A stretch of DNA of 37,713 nucleotides from an uncultured Acidobacteriota bacterium (lineage in GTDB: Bacteria; Acidobacteriota; Terriglobia; Terriglobales; CAINCZ01). Numbering within the stretch: position 1 is the first letter of the stretch; each line of letters begins with the position of its first letter. Of the stretch, positions 22,845-32,036 are shown one piece after another. The notes beneath the pieces were generated by a model, which saw only the letters and a program-made list of their open reading frames with translations, did not search any database and had not been told where the DNA came from. The translations under genes and the position numbers were made by a program. The stretch spans positions 1-37,713 of the forward strand of contig CAINCZ010000164.1 of NCBI GenBank assembly GCA_903847195.1, read 5' to 3'.

Positions 22845-22869
22845 GAAGGGGTACGAACCGTACCCCTTC
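22845..22869 (-). terminator. Hairpin between hpf and rapZ, possible terminator or attenuator
   Basis: GAAGGGGTACG (22845-22855) and CGTACCCCTTC (22859-22869) form a perfect 11-bp stem with a 3-base loop. On the minus strand only a short T-rich run (TTTACT) follows, so termination may be partial. It would reduce rapZ transcription relative to rpoN and hpf. Confidence 0.6.
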
Positions 22870-22908
22870 CCTTACATCCAGTTATGGCTGTCAACTGCAA
22901 CCGCTGAA

Positions 22909-23514
22909 CTAGGGCACCTCGATCAGTTCCACCTTGCCATCGTTGCGCCGGTGCAGCACGGTCGTCTTGCCGGACTTGCGCTCCTGGAAGACGAACACGT
23001 CCTGGTCGCGGAACTCCGCCTCCTTCACCGCCTCCTCCAGCGTCATCGGGCGCAGAGCGACGGCCTCGTTGGACGGAATGATGTGCGCCTCATGGGTGCG
23101 CGCCTTTGGCGGAAAGCTGTGCACGGCCACCGGAATCGCGGCCCCGGACTTCATCCCGGCCGCAACCTGCATGGCCACCGTCACATCCTGGATGGCAAAC
23201 TCCTTCTCCTTTTTCGGCTGCCGCTTCAAATTACGCGAGCGCGCCTTGCTCTTGAGCAATTGCCGTTCGATATGCTCGAGAGCATCATCAACGGCCGACA
23301 CCATGTCCTTGCTCTCTCCCAAGCCGACCAAGGCATTGCGGTTACGGCTGGTGAGCGTAATCTCCGCCAATTGGCGATGCTTCTCGACGGTCAGTATGAC
23401 CTTCGCCTCAAAGTTGTCGCCTATGACTTTGGACATCTTTTTCAGGCCGGAATCGACCTGCTTGCGAATGGCGGGAGTGATCTCGATCTGCCTGCCGGTA
23501 TATTCGACGTTCAT
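22909..23514 (-). CDS. hpf: Long-form ribosome hibernation promoting factor
   Basis: The product has 201 residues from the ATG at 23514, which has a perfect AAGGAGG (23521-23527) six bases upstream; a start six codons earlier is possible but would overlap that site. The N-terminal domain (1-100), starting 'MNVEYTGRQIEITP', binds the 30S decoding site; the C-terminal domain (about 145-201), with 'RPMTLEEAVKE' and 'VFVFQERKSGKTTVLHRR', dimerises to join two 70S ribosomes into inactive 100S particles. It sits between rpoN and rapZ, an order common in Gram-negative bacteria. The ptsN and ptsH genes that often follow are missing. Confidence 0.93.
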   Translation of the reverse strand: MNVEYTGRQIEITPAIRKQVDSGLKKMSKVIGDNFEAKVILTVEKHRQLAEITLTSRNRNALVGLGESKDMVSAVDDALEHIERQLLKSKARSRNLKRQPKKEKEFAIQDVTVAMQVAAGMKSGAAIPVAVHSFPPKARTHEAHIIPSNEAVALRPMTLEEAVKEAEFRDQDVFVFQERKSGKTTVLHRRNDGKVELIEVP

Positions 23515-23650
23515 CGACCGCCTCCTTAGCACCCCGGAAGTTCATGGCCGAAGCGGCATCCGGGGCCATTACCCACTGCCCGCTGCCCTTATTCAGGACA
23601 CCCGGCCCGGCTGGTGAGGCTACTAGCCCGGACCAAGCTTGTACAAAAAC

Positions 23651-25264
23651 TTATTTCTTCACCCGGCGCTGGTGCGTACTTGGGATGCGCATGTCCTCCC
23701 GGTACTTGGCCACCGTCCGCCGCGTCACCTGGATACCCTGCGATTGCAGGATCCGGGTAATCTGCTCGTCCGTGTACGGCCTTGCCGTATCTTCTTCTTC
23801 GATGAGCTTTTTCACGCGACGCTTCAGAATCAGCAGCGAAGTACCGCCGCCCTCCGGCCCCTGTACGCTCTCGCTGAAGAAGTAGCGCAATTCAAACACG
23901 CCCTGCGCCGTGTGGGCGTACTTGTTGGCCACCGCTCGGCTGACGGTGGACGGGTGTACGCCGATCTCCTCGGCCACTTCCTTGATCATCATCGGCTTGA
24001 GCTGGTCGATGCCCCGGTCCAGAAAGTCGCGTTGCCTTCCGATGATTGCGTAGCAGACCTTCAGGATCGTCTGCTTCCGCTGCTCTATGTTCTTGATGAG
24101 CTGGATAGCCGACTTGTACTTTTCTTTCACATAATTGCGAACGTCTTTTCCCTGCGAATCCTGCTGCAACAGCCGCCGGTAGGTGGGATTCAGCCGCAGC
24201 TGCGGCACATCGTCGTCGTTCAGCACCACCACGTAGTCGTCGCCCTGCTTGATGAAAGCCACGTCCGGCTCGATCAGCTTCGGCTCGGTCAGGTTGTAGC
24301 GAGCGCCGGGGCGCGGGTCGAGCGTGCGGATAAAGTCCAGCGCCGCCTGCACCGCATCGAGGGACCGCCCCATCGCTTTGGCCAGTTCTTTCACCTGCTT
24401 GTTCTGCACCAGCTTCAGGTACTGATCGATGATCGCGCCGGCATCGCGCAGGACTTCGTCCGTCGTGCCGTTTGGCCCGCCCTTGGCGTTCTGCCGCTCG
24501 TGGATCCCCTGGTGATACTTCAGCTGCGCCAGCAGGCATTCCCGCAGGTCGCGCGCTCCCACGCCCACCGGGTCCAGTTGCCGCACGATCTCGATTGCAT
24601 CTTTCAAATCGGCACGCGCCGACATTATCTGCACCGTTTCGCCGCACTGCAAGGGCGGTGCGCTGGGCGCATCGGGTACTTCGGCACTCATGACCGTGCC
24701 CGGATCGGGCGCAACTTCGGCCGCGCCGTTCGCCTCGGGCACACCCAGCGTCGCGACGATCAGCTCGTCATCCGACGCGGTCAGGTAACCGTCTTCGTCC
24801 AGATTGCCGATCACCAGTTCCGCCGCTTCGCGCACCTCGGCCCGCAGTACCATGGCGCCCAACTGCCAGGTAAGGTGGTCGGTCAATGTGCTGGGACGGG
24901 AGAGGAAATTCTCAAACGAAGGCCGCTCAATCGACTCGGTCTCGGGACTGCGATAGCCGGGGTCAAGGTAGTCGCGGAAAAACGAGCCGAAGTCGATCTC
25001 TTCAAAGGCGTCGTTCTTTTCCTTGGCGACTTCCGGCTGGTCCGTGCTGATTGCGCGCTCCTCTTCCCGGCGCGCCACTTCGTCCATAACCGGAAGGGGC
25101 TCTTCCAACTCCTCCAGCACCGGATTCTCTACCATCTCGGCCTGAATCATGTCGCGCAATTCCAATTTGTTCAGCGCCAGCACGCTGACCATCTGCACCA
25201 GGCCAGGCGTGAGGATCTGCTTCTGCGCGACTTTCAGGCTGAGTCTCGGTTGCAGAGAAACCAT
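23651..25264 (-). CDS. rpoN: RNA polymerase sigma-54 factor
   Basis: The product has 537 residues. Region I at the start ('PRLSLKVAQKQILTPGLVQM') contacts activators, an acidic region II follows, the core-binding region includes 'LDPVGVGARDLRECLLAQL' in outline, and the DNA-binding part ends with the helix-turn-helix 'GVHPSTVSRAVANKY' equivalent and the RPN box 'RRTVAKYRE' near residue 515. Sigma-54 directs transcription from -24/-12 promoters and needs an ATP-driven activator. The gene lies 105 bases after lptB, matching the classical lptA-lptB-rpoN-hpf order. I saw no convincing -24/-12 site inside this window. Confidence 0.96.
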   Translation of the reverse strand: MVSLQPRLSLKVAQKQILTPGLVQMVSVLALNKLELRDMIQAEMVENPVLEELEEPLPVMDEVARREEERAISTDQPEVAKEKNDAFEEIDFGSFFRDYLDPGYRSPETESIERPSFENFLSRPSTLTDHLTWQLGAMVLRAEVREAAELVIGNLDEDGYLTASDDELIVATLGVPEANGAAEVAPDPGTVMSAEVPDAPSAPPLQCGETVQIMSARADLKDAIEIVRQLDPVGVGARDLRECLLAQLKYHQGIHERQNAKGGPNGTTDEVLRDAGAIIDQYLKLVQNKQVKELAKAMGRSLDAVQAALDFIRTLDPRPGARYNLTEPKLIEPDVAFIKQGDDYVVVLNDDDVPQLRLNPTYRRLLQQDSQGKDVRNYVKEKYKSAIQLIKNIEQRKQTILKVCYAIIGRQRDFLDRGIDQLKPMMIKEVAEEIGVHPSTVSRAVANKYAHTAQGVFELRYFFSESVQGPEGGGTSLLILKRRVKKLIEEEDTARPYTDEQITRILQSQGIQVTRRTVAKYREDMRIPSTHQRRVKK

Positions 25265-25370
25265 GTTTATGGGTGCGCGTGCCCTTTCCTGCCGCTATGT
25301 TACACCAGCACTGAACCGCCGCAACCGCGGAGTACCAAAGGATTCTGACGTGGTTGTGTCCTCTTTTGGC

Positions 25371-26099
25371 TCAGACCAGACTGAAACTCTCGCCTAGATA
25401 GACGCGCCGAACCTCTGGATCATTGCCGAGCTCTTCCGGCGTTCCCGCACGAAAGATCCGCCCCTCGTTGATGATGTAGGCACGGTCGGTCACCGAGAGA
25501 GTTTCACGCACGTTGTGGTCGGTCACCAGTACCCCGATGCCGCTGTTCTTCAGGTCCGAGATGATGCGTTGCAGGTCGAGCACGGCGATCGGGTCGATCC
25601 CCGAGAAAGGTTCGTCCAGCAGAATGAAGGAAGGCGAGATGCACAGGCAGCGGGCGATCTCAATGCGGCGACGTTCGCCGCCCGAGACCGCATAACCCCG
25701 GTTGTTGCGGATGTGACCCAGCCCCAGTTCCTGGATCAGCTTCTCCATTTTTTCCCGCCGCTGCGACCAGGTCAGAGGCTGCGCCTCCAGCACGGCAAGG
25801 ATGTTCTCCTCCACCGTCAGCTTACGGAAAATCGATGGCTCCTGCGGCAGGTAGCTGATGCCGAAATTCCGCGCGCGCAGGTACATCGGCTGCTTCGTGA
25901 TTTCGGTGGAATCGATCAGGACGCGGCCGGAATCGGGCGGGACCAGCCCGACAATCATGTAGAAGCAGGTTGTCTTGCCGGCACCGTTGGGCCCTAGCAG
26001 GCCGACTACTTCGCCCTGCTTTACCTCCACGCTGACGCCGTTGACAACCCGTCGACCACGATACGATTTCGCCAGCGTGTCGGTCGATAAGGTCTGCAT
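25371..26099 (-). CDS. lptB: LPS export ABC transporter ATPase LptB
   Basis: The product has 242 residues. It contains Walker A 'GPNGAGKTT', signature '[15 protein letters not shown]', Walker B '[13 protein letters not shown]' and the switch His in '[10 protein letters not shown]'. The sequence '[17 protein letters not shown]' near the C-terminus is characteristic of LptB rather than LivF-type ATPases. LptB powers removal of LPS from the inner membrane together with LptF and LptG (not in this window). Its ATG begins immediately after the lptCA stop codon (TAG-ATG), so translation is probably coupled. Confidence 0.95.
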   Translation of the reverse strand: MQTLSTDTLAKSYRGRRVVNGVSVEVKQGEVVGLLGPNGAGKTTCFYMIVGLVPPDSGRVLIDSTEITKQPMYLRARNFGISYLPQEPSIFRKLTVEENILAVLEAQPLTWSQRREKMEKLIQELGLGHIRNNRGYAVSGGERRRIEIARCLCISPSFILLDEPFSGIDPIAVLDLQRIISDLKNSGIGVLVTDHNVRETLSVTDRAYIINEGRIFRAGTPEELGNDPEVRRVYLGESFSLV

Positions 26100-28481
26100 C
26101 TACTTGGAAACTCTAGTCTCAGTCACAGCGCGACGTGTTGGGCTGCCTTCGACAAGCACTCTATCATCGCGGTTATAGAAGGTCAATGAATCGCCGTGGA
26201 TATTGCCGCGCTGCGCGTCGAGCACCCGCGGCGCCTTGCCCGACAGCACGAATTCGTCGCGCGCCGCCGTGTAAACCAGCTTGTCTCCCCACGCCTGCCG
26301 CGCCGGCTGCTGCACGTAGATGGAGCCAGTGGCCACGATGCGGTCAATCTGGCCGGTCTCAAACCCTCCCGCGCGCGCCTGCGGCTCCGCCTTCTCCTCG
26401 CGCGCCCGCAGGTACACGTCCGCATGATCGGCCTTGGTGATACCCTCGGCGGCCCGCACCAGCACCGCCCCGTCAAATCGCGCCAGGCGCTGCTGGTCCG
26501 AGTAATTCAGCCGCTGCGAGGTGATGTGGACCGGCGTCTGCTTTCCGTCCTTCTCCTGCCGCGCCAGCACCGTGTGCACCAGCTTCCGCCAGTTGTCGGC
26601 CGGCGACGCTTCGGCCGCCACCGTGCGCTGGTTGCGGTCGAAGTGGAGCTTGTCGCCTTCAATCAGGTTGGCGCCCTGCCACAAGCGGGCGTCGCCTTCG
26701 TAGTGCACCAGCCCGGTCGTGCGCTCGGCCGTCATCTTCCGTGCGCTCACGTGGATCGGATCGCCCGAAGCCAGCAGCGCCCCCCCGGGTTGAGGCTTCA
26801 TGTCACTGTATGTCGTCTTGACGTCCTGCTCTGCCACGGCCTCGCCGCTCTCGCGGTTCATGCTGATGCGCCGCGCCGTCGTCGTCATGCCGCCATCGAC
26901 CACCCGCGGGCTGCCGGTCATCAGCACCAGCCCATTCCCGGGCGTGTAGGTCGCCATCTCCGCCCAGGCCTGCCGCTGCGGTGCTGCATGGCAGTTGGCC
27001 GCCTGCATGCACGGATACTCAGCCGAGTAGAACTGCCCTTTCTGCACCAGCGACGAGATCTGGCCGTCAGGCGCCAGGTTTACATCCAGTTCGCGGCTCC
27101 GTGTCTCGCGTACCGGCTGGTCATAGGTCTCATGCCAGACGTGCGCCCGGTCTCCGTGCATCACATCGATGCGCCCATCGCCGCCGAAGTGCGCCTTCAG
27201 GTGATCCGCCTTGACCTCGGTCGTCGCCGGCTTCCAGTTCATCCACTCGCCCGAACGCAGTTGCTTGGCTGGCGGTATCACCGCCGGAGTCGCGTGCACC
27301 ATCAGCATCCGCCCGGCACCGACCGTCTCGGCCCAGTCTAAGCTCCTGCCAGCCTTGATCCAGAAATCCATCGCGTCGGAAAACATCTCCGACTTCTCCA
27401 CGCCACCCTGGCCGGACACCGGCCCGCGCGCCCGCCGCCCGCCATCGGCCGCCGTCTGCACCAGGTGAACATGTCCGCGCGCCTCGATCTTGCGCGCCGC
27501 GTCGCGCTCGGCAAACATCACCTGAGTCTCATCCGCCGAACCCGAAACCTGGTTGGCGCCCACGCTTTCAAACGTCGTGCCGCCCGCCATCTGCCCGCGC
27601 TGCAACTGGTTGCTGCGGCCCGTCATGTAAAACGTCGCCAGCGGAGAGCGCACGGTAATCACGCTCTCGCCCTGGATCACCGACTTCACATCGCCGGTGC
27701 CCACGACCCGTTCCACCGAGTCGTCCGGGCGGAAGTACAGCGTCAGCTGCTGGGCATCCGTGGTGGTCGCCTCCCGCTGGATGCGGGCCTGATACAACAC
27801 CGCCTGCCGAGGCTCTTTGGTAAAGGACCCGCGCTGACCCACCACCGAAATAGGGTGCTCGCCCGCCACGCTCAGGTGGACGTTGCCCTCCAGGAACAGC
27901 TGGTTCTCCTTGGAATCGTAGTTCGCGCCATCGGCATAACCACTCGCCTGCGCTATGCGGAACTCCACCCGTTCATGGGTCGTCGCGTTGCCGGTTTTGG
28001 CGTTGAACACCAGGCCGCTGGTCACCACGTGGACCGGGTCCTTCAAGACCTGTGGTTCCGCCTGGTCGGCTCCCTCGGGACCGTTGGGATTCGACTGCAG
28101 ATCGATGTTCACGACCCCCTTCGCCCGCACCTCGCCGCTGGCCGGATCGTACTCAAACGACTTGCCGTGAATACGGTCAAAGCGCGACGTGTTGCGGCCG
28201 TATACCACTACGTTCACGTCTTCCAGTTGCGCCACGCCGCTCTGCTTGAACTGCGTCACCTTCGCGGCCTTGATCGTGTAGAGGGTATGTCCCTTTTCGG
28301 ACTTGGAGAGCGTGAATCCCTCGGTCGTCTGCTGGATCTCGACGCCCAGCTTCTTCGGAAGCTCCGCCAGCCGCAGCCGCGCCTGGATCCGCGCATAGAA
28401 GTAAAATCCCACCACCGCCACGATGACAACCGCGAGCGTAATCGCAAACCACAACCGCAGGCGCGAGACATTGACGGGCAT
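26100..28481 (-). CDS. LptC-LptA-type fusion protein of the LPS transport bridge
   Basis: The product has 793 residues from the ATG at 28481, giving a short cytosolic start, one membrane anchor (about 10-30, 'ITLAVVIVAVVGFYFYA') and a very long periplasmic part. The first 200 residues resemble LptC ('GVEIQQTTEGFTLSKSEK', 'YTIKAAKVTQFKQSG'). Several OstA/LptA-like beta repeats follow, the clearest at the C-terminus ('DRIVATGSIYVQQPARQAWG', 'DKLVYTAARDEFVLSG', 'DSLTFYNRDDRVLVEG'). LptC and LptA together form a beta-jellyroll bridge for LPS; separate proteins are about 190 and 185 residues, so this one could make a large part of the bridge as one chain. The adjacent lptB supports this. The number of repeats needs structure prediction. 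Confidence 0.82.
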   Translation of the reverse strand: MPVNVSRLRLWFAITLAVVIVAVVGFYFYARIQARLRLAELPKKLGVEIQQTTEGFTLSKSEKGHTLYTIKAAKVTQFKQSGVAQLEDVNVVVYGRNTSRFDRIHGKSFEYDPASGEVRAKGVVNIDLQSNPNGPEGADQAEPQVLKDPVHVVTSGLVFNAKTGNATTHERVEFRIAQASGYADGANYDSKENQLFLEGNVHLSVAGEHPISVVGQRGSFTKEPRQAVLYQARIQREATTTDAQQLTLYFRPDDSVERVVGTGDVKSVIQGESVITVRSPLATFYMTGRSNQLQRGQMAGGTTFESVGANQVSGSADETQVMFAERDAARKIEARGHVHLVQTAADGGRRARGPVSGQGGVEKSEMFSDAMDFWIKAGRSLDWAETVGAGRMLMVHATPAVIPPAKQLRSGEWMNWKPATTEVKADHLKAHFGGDGRIDVMHGDRAHVWHETYDQPVRETRSRELDVNLAPDGQISSLVQKGQFYSAEYPCMQAANCHAAPQRQAWAEMATYTPGNGLVLMTGSPRVVDGGMTTTARRISMNRESGEAVAEQDVKTTYSDMKPQPGGALLASGDPIHVSARKMTAERTTGLVHYEGDARLWQGANLIEGDKLHFDRNQRTVAAEASPADNWRKLVHTVLARQEKDGKQTPVHITSQRLNYSDQQRLARFDGAVLVRAAEGITKADHADVYLRAREEKAEPQARAGGFETGQIDRIVATGSIYVQQPARQAWGDKLVYTAARDEFVLSGKAPRVLDAQRGNIHGDSLTFYNRDDRVLVEGSPTRRAVTETRVSK

Positions 28482-28522
28482 GGCTTCAATATTAGCAGCA
28501 CCTTGGCGGCACGAAAGCAAAA

Positions 28523-28551
28523 CCGCGGACGGAGAATCTCTCCGCCCGCGG
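28523..28551 (-). terminator. Rho-independent terminator after the RDD gene / before lptCA
   Basis: CCGCGGACGGAGA (28523-28535) and TCTCCGCCCGCGG (28539-28551) form a 13-bp stem with one A-C mismatch and a 3-base loop. On the minus strand it is followed by TTTTGCTTTCG. It lies just after the stop of the RDD gene (28577) and before lptCA, so lptCA probably has its own promoter. Confidence 0.75.
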
Positions 28552-28576
28552 CCCGTTTTCCAAATCCCTTCGTCCG

Positions 28577-29281
28577 CTATCGGTTGTCGCGAATCACGCA
28601 GGTCCCGGCAATGAAGTCATGCAGCCCCTGCTTGCGCGCGGTGAACCCGGCGATCAGCCAGCCGATGCCGAACGTGAACCCGTTGATGATCTTGGCAAAA
28701 TGCCGGCCGGAAGCGCGGCCAAAGGAAATCCGCCGGCCGTCGCGGTCCGTAACCTTCAGGCCCAGCGCCATCTTGCCCAGCGTTCCCTGCTTGCTGGAAC
28801 TGGTCATCAAGGCTTCATACAGCCACGCCCCGACCACGACCAGCAGCCACATCAATCCCAAGGCGGGGAGCATCACCGCCAACACCTGCGTGGGGTTGGC
28901 TGCCCTTCGTCCAGCCAGACCCGCACCCATGCCAAGCGCGGCCACAAAAATCACCAGCCAGGCAGGGATGCCGATCACCACGCCGTCAATAAAAATCGCC
29001 ACCACCCGAATCCAGAACCCCGCGTAGCGCGGCGGCGGCAGATACTGCGGTGCCGGGGCGCTCCCGTCCTCAAACGCCGCAGCGGGTGGAGGCACGGGCA
29101 CCGGCGGTGCCGGCGGCTGCCACGCCACATCCGGACGCAGCGCGGAAGCGGCCTGCGGGCTGGCCCCTGCGGGCGGCAGCGGAGTCACTTGTGGTTGCGG
29201 GGCCCCGCAATAACGGCAGAATCGTGATTCGGCCTCGTTCAGCTGGCCGCACTTCGGGCAATATAGTCCGCTCTGGTTCAT
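28577..29281 (-). CDS. RDD-family membrane protein with N-terminal zinc ribbon
   Basis: The product has 234 residues. The start holds a zinc ribbon with two C-x2-C knuckles ('YCPKCGQLNEAESRFCRYCG'), then a Pro/Ala-rich linker to about residue 85. The RDD domain follows: 'YAGFWIRVVAIFIDGVVIG' carries the Arg and Asp characteristic of the family, two or three membrane helices follow, and 'SKQGTLGKMALGLKVTD' and 'RKQGLHDFIAGT' are typical conserved stretches. The function of RDD proteins is mostly unknown; some act in ion exchange. It follows recJ by 80 bases and ends in a terminator, so it could be the last gene of the recJ unit. Confidence 0.85.
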   Translation of the reverse strand: MNQSGLYCPKCGQLNEAESRFCRYCGAPQPQVTPLPPAGASPQAASALRPDVAWQPPAPPVPVPPPAAAFEDGSAPAPQYLPPPRYAGFWIRVVAIFIDGVVIGIPAWLVIFVAALGMGAGLAGRRAANPTQVLAVMLPALGLMWLLVVVGAWLYEALMTSSSKQGTLGKMALGLKVTDRDGRRISFGRASGRHFAKIINGFTFGIGWLIAGFTARKQGLHDFIAGTCVIRDNR

Positions 29282-29361
29282 GGCCAGAGCATATTAGCAG
29301 CAAACCACACCCCCGCCGCCACCCTAAATATTCGATGAATTGATTCCGGAAATACCCCGGC

Positions 29362-31113
29362 TTAGGACTTCCGCGCCGCGTAGTCGCAGACCCGCAGTTC
29401 CAGACCGCCGAAGTCGGGATGAGCGTTTTCATAGACGCAAAAGGCCAGGTCCAGCGGCTGGTCCGGCGCCATGGGTTCGGTCTTGAGCCGCTCGGCCATC
29501 TTCCAGGCCACGGCATCGAAGGCGCGGGTCACCGTCGGAATCGAAGTAGCCGCCGCCCCAACGGTGCCGTTCACCTGCCGCACGCGAATCTTGAGGTGCT
29601 TCTCCTTCAACACGCGCGGCGGAGCCAGCAGCCGTAAATCGCGCGCGATAAACACCGGCTCGGGATTGCCCATCCCGAACGGCTCCAGCCGCTTCAGGCT
29701 GGCGAACAACTCCGGCGTGATCTGGTCCAGAGGCAGCTCGGTGTCAAACTTCAGCGACGGCTCCAGGTCCGTCTCTGCCAGCACGGCTCGCGCCCGAGCA
29801 TCCAGCCGTGCCCTCAGCTCCGGAATCCGCGCCGAAGGCAGCGCGAACCCAGCCGCGTGCGCGTGCCCGCCGAAGCGCGTAAACAACTCCGCGCACGACT
29901 CCATCGCATTCAGCATATGAAACGAGTCGATGCTGCGCGCCGATCCCTGCGCCATTTCCCCGTCCCGAGAAATCACCAGCACCGGACGCCCCAGGCGGTC
30001 CAGCAACCGGCTCGCCGCAATTCCGATCACACCCTTATGCCAGCCCTCGCCATCCACCACCACGCACCACGCCTTGGCCAACTCCGGCTCGGCCCTCAGC
30101 CGCGAGTCAATCTCTTCGCAGATACGCTGCTCCTGCTGCTGCCGCTCCTGGTTCAGCCGGTCCATGCGTTCGGCCAGCGCGCGCGCATCGGTCTCCGACC
30201 GCGTGCTGAACAGATCAACGACGTCGCGCGCCATGTCCATGCGCCCAGCTGCATTCAATCGCGGCGCCAGCCGGAAGGCCACATCCGACGCACTCAACGG
30301 TGAGTTGTGATTCAGTTGCGCCACTTCGAGCAGCGCCTTCAGCCCGGCGTTTACCGGCTTGCGCAGCCCTTCCAGCCCGAGCTTGGCAAAAACCCGGTTC
30401 TCCCCGACCAGCGGCACCGCGTCGGCGATGGTGGCAATCGCCACTACTTTAAGAAAGGAAGGCAACTGCCGCGTGACGCCGGCCCTTTCCATCACTGCCT
30501 GCGCCAATTTGAACGCCACTCCCGCGCCGCACAGGTGCTTGCACGGATATTCGCACCCCGGTTGCAGCGGGTTCAGCACCGCCAGCGCCCGCGGCACACC
30601 CTCGGCCTGCGGCAGGTGGTGATCGGTGACGATCAGGTCCACCCCGAGCCGCCGCGCCGTCTCGGCCGCAGCAAACGAGCGAATGCCGGTATCCACGCTG
30701 ATGATCAGCCGGACTCCGTCCGCGGCCTCGCGCTCGATCACCTGATCCTGCATCCCGTAGCCTTCGAGGATCCGGTGCGGAACATGGAAAGTGCAGGTGC
30801 CCCCGCAGAGCTCAATCGCAGTCTTCAGGATGACGATGGCGATGGTGCCGTCCACGTCGTAGTCGCCATAGATCAGAATTTTTTCGCGCGCGGCGATAGC
30901 CGCCATCAGCCGCTCAACGGCGGGCTTCATCCCCAGCATCAGCCAGGGCGAATGCAGATGTTCGTAAGCAGGAGAAAGATAGTGATCGACCGCTTCGGGC
31001 GTGCCCAGCCCACGGCCCAGCAGCAGGCGCGCAATCGGAGCAGGCAGCGACGTAGCCGCGCTCAGTGCCCGCACGGCGGTTTCATCGGACTCACAGCGCC
31101 TGGTCCATCGCAT
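29362..31113 (-). CDS. recJ: Single-stranded-DNA-specific 5'-3' exonuclease RecJ
   Basis: The product has 583 residues (E. coli 577). DHH phosphoesterase motifs are clear: 'LIYGDYDVDGT' (motif I), 'SVDTGIRS' (motif II), 'VTDHHLP' (motif III) and, in the DHHA1 domain, 'GEGWHKGVIGIAASRL' and 'TRFGGHAHAAGFALP'. The enzyme degrades single-stranded DNA in recombination and mismatch repair. The start codon overlaps the stop of the upstream small gene (TGATG), indicating translational coupling. Confidence 0.95.
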   Translation of the reverse strand: MRWTRRCESDETAVRALSAATSLPAPIARLLLGRGLGTPEAVDHYLSPAYEHLHSPWLMLGMKPAVERLMAAIAAREKILIYGDYDVDGTIAIVILKTAIELCGGTCTFHVPHRILEGYGMQDQVIEREAADGVRLIISVDTGIRSFAAAETARRLGVDLIVTDHHLPQAEGVPRALAVLNPLQPGCEYPCKHLCGAGVAFKLAQAVMERAGVTRQLPSFLKVVAIATIADAVPLVGENRVFAKLGLEGLRKPVNAGLKALLEVAQLNHNSPLSASDVAFRLAPRLNAAGRMDMARDVVDLFSTRSETDARALAERMDRLNQERQQQEQRICEEIDSRLRAEPELAKAWCVVVDGEGWHKGVIGIAASRLLDRLGRPVLVISRDGEMAQGSARSIDSFHMLNAMESCAELFTRFGGHAHAAGFALPSARIPELRARLDARARAVLAETDLEPSLKFDTELPLDQITPELFASLKRLEPFGMGNPEPVFIARDLRLLAPPRVLKEKHLKIRVRQVNGTVGAAATSIPTVTRAFDAVAWKMAERLKTEPMAPDQPLDLAFCVYENAHPDFGGLELRVCDYAARKS

Positions 31114-31586
31114 CAGTTGCGGTCACCCAGGTCTGGTTCGTCGATGGCGATGCCGCCGCATTCCTCCGCCAGTTCCAGCAGGCGTTGATACTGCTCGTAC
31201 CACCCCGTCGCGGCCTCGTACAGAAACATGATTCCCTGGTAAGGCATCCCCAATTGTATAAACCCAATCCGCCCTACGCAGGAGGTCAGCCACCGGGCCT
31301 CGTTCATGTCCTCGTCGCTCACGAACCGCGAGTCGCGCAGGCTGCTCACCAGGTACTCCACGTCTACCTGCGCCAGCACGAAATCGTTCATCGTCAGAAA
31401 CGCACAGCCGCTGGCCTTGGCTACCTCGACGAAGTCCTTCCAGCCCTCTGGATTACTGTCGTCCCAGGAAACGCCCTGAACTTCCTCGTTCACGTACCCG
31501 CGAAAGCGCTTCAGGCCATGGCCCTCGATGAAGGCAATCATGTCGTCTTTCAGGCCGGACAGGTCTTTGACTTGCATGGCAAACAT
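31113..31586 (-). CDS. Conserved-looking hypothetical protein coupled to recJ
   Basis: The product is 157 residues from the ATG at 31586, or 154 from the ATG at 31577; neither has a strong ribosome binding site. The protein is soluble, acidic and mixed alpha/beta: 'KDDMIAFIEGHGLKRFRGY', 'GCAFLTMNDFVLAQVDVEYL', and a C-terminal helical part 'YEQYQRLLELAEECGGIAI'. No signal peptide or membrane helix is seen. I do not recognise the family. The one-base overlap with recJ (TGATG) and the shared strand suggest one transcript and perhaps a role near DNA repair, but that is inference from position only. Confidence 0.75.
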   Translation of the reverse strand: MFAMQVKDLSGLKDDMIAFIEGHGLKRFRGYVNEEVQGVSWDDSNPEGWKDFVEVAKASGCAFLTMNDFVLAQVDVEYLVSSLRDSRFVSDEDMNEARWLTSCVGRIGFIQLGMPYQGIMFLYEAATGWYEQYQRLLELAEECGGIAIDEPDLGDRN

Positions 31587-31736
31587 CCCGCTTCACGGCA
31601 TCAGCTTCCGCCGGAGAAAACACATCATACTCCCCCATAAGCGCCTGTGCGGAGGAATTCACCCTGCGCCCGGCGCTGCCCCGCCGCAGCCGCACGAAAA
31701 TGGCTGCAAAGCGTTTCGAGCATCGCAGCTCCGATG

Positions 31737-31745
31737 TGCTAAAAT
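31737..31745 (+). promoter_or_regulatory. Extended -10 promoter of the DUF507 pair (TGCTAAAAT)
   Basis: TG-C-TAAAAT matches the extended -10 form. It lies 12 bases before the ATG at 31758, so the mRNA leader would be only about 6 bases. No clear -35 exists at the right spacing, which extended -10 promoters can do without. Confidence 0.45.
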
Positions 31746-31757
31746 TCATGTTTTGCT

Positions 31758-32036
31758 ATGCTCTTATCGAAAGAATATGTTGGTTATCTGGGCCGTGAAA
31801 TCACCCGCAAATTGCTGGCGAGTGGATTTGTAAAAACGGCCAACGAAAACGCCCTCCGCGAGCGCGTCCAGGGCGCTTTGCTGGAAGAAATGGGCGTCGA
31901 GGACCGCATCAATGATGAGGTCCGCCTGAGTCTCGATCCCTACGCCGAAGAGATGCGTAAGAGTGGCGCAAACTACCAGGAGATGTTCAAGAAAGTGAAG
32001 AACGAACTGGTGCGCAAGTACAAGGCGGTGCTGTGA
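31758..32036 (+). CDS. DUF507-family protein, first of a tandem pair
   Basis: The product has 92 residues, small, highly charged and helical. Features such as 'GREITRKLLASGFV', 'VEDRINDEVRLSLDPYAEEM' in outline and the ending 'FKKVKNELVRKYKAVL' fit the DUF507 family, known mainly from Acidobacteria, Aquificae and deltaproteobacteria and without an assigned role. It overlaps the next gene by 4 bases (GTGA). Confidence 0.85.
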   Translation: MLLSKEYVGYLGREITRKLLASGFVKTANENALRERVQGALLEEMGVEDRINDEVRLSLDPYAEEMRKSGANYQEMFKKVKNELVRKYKAVL

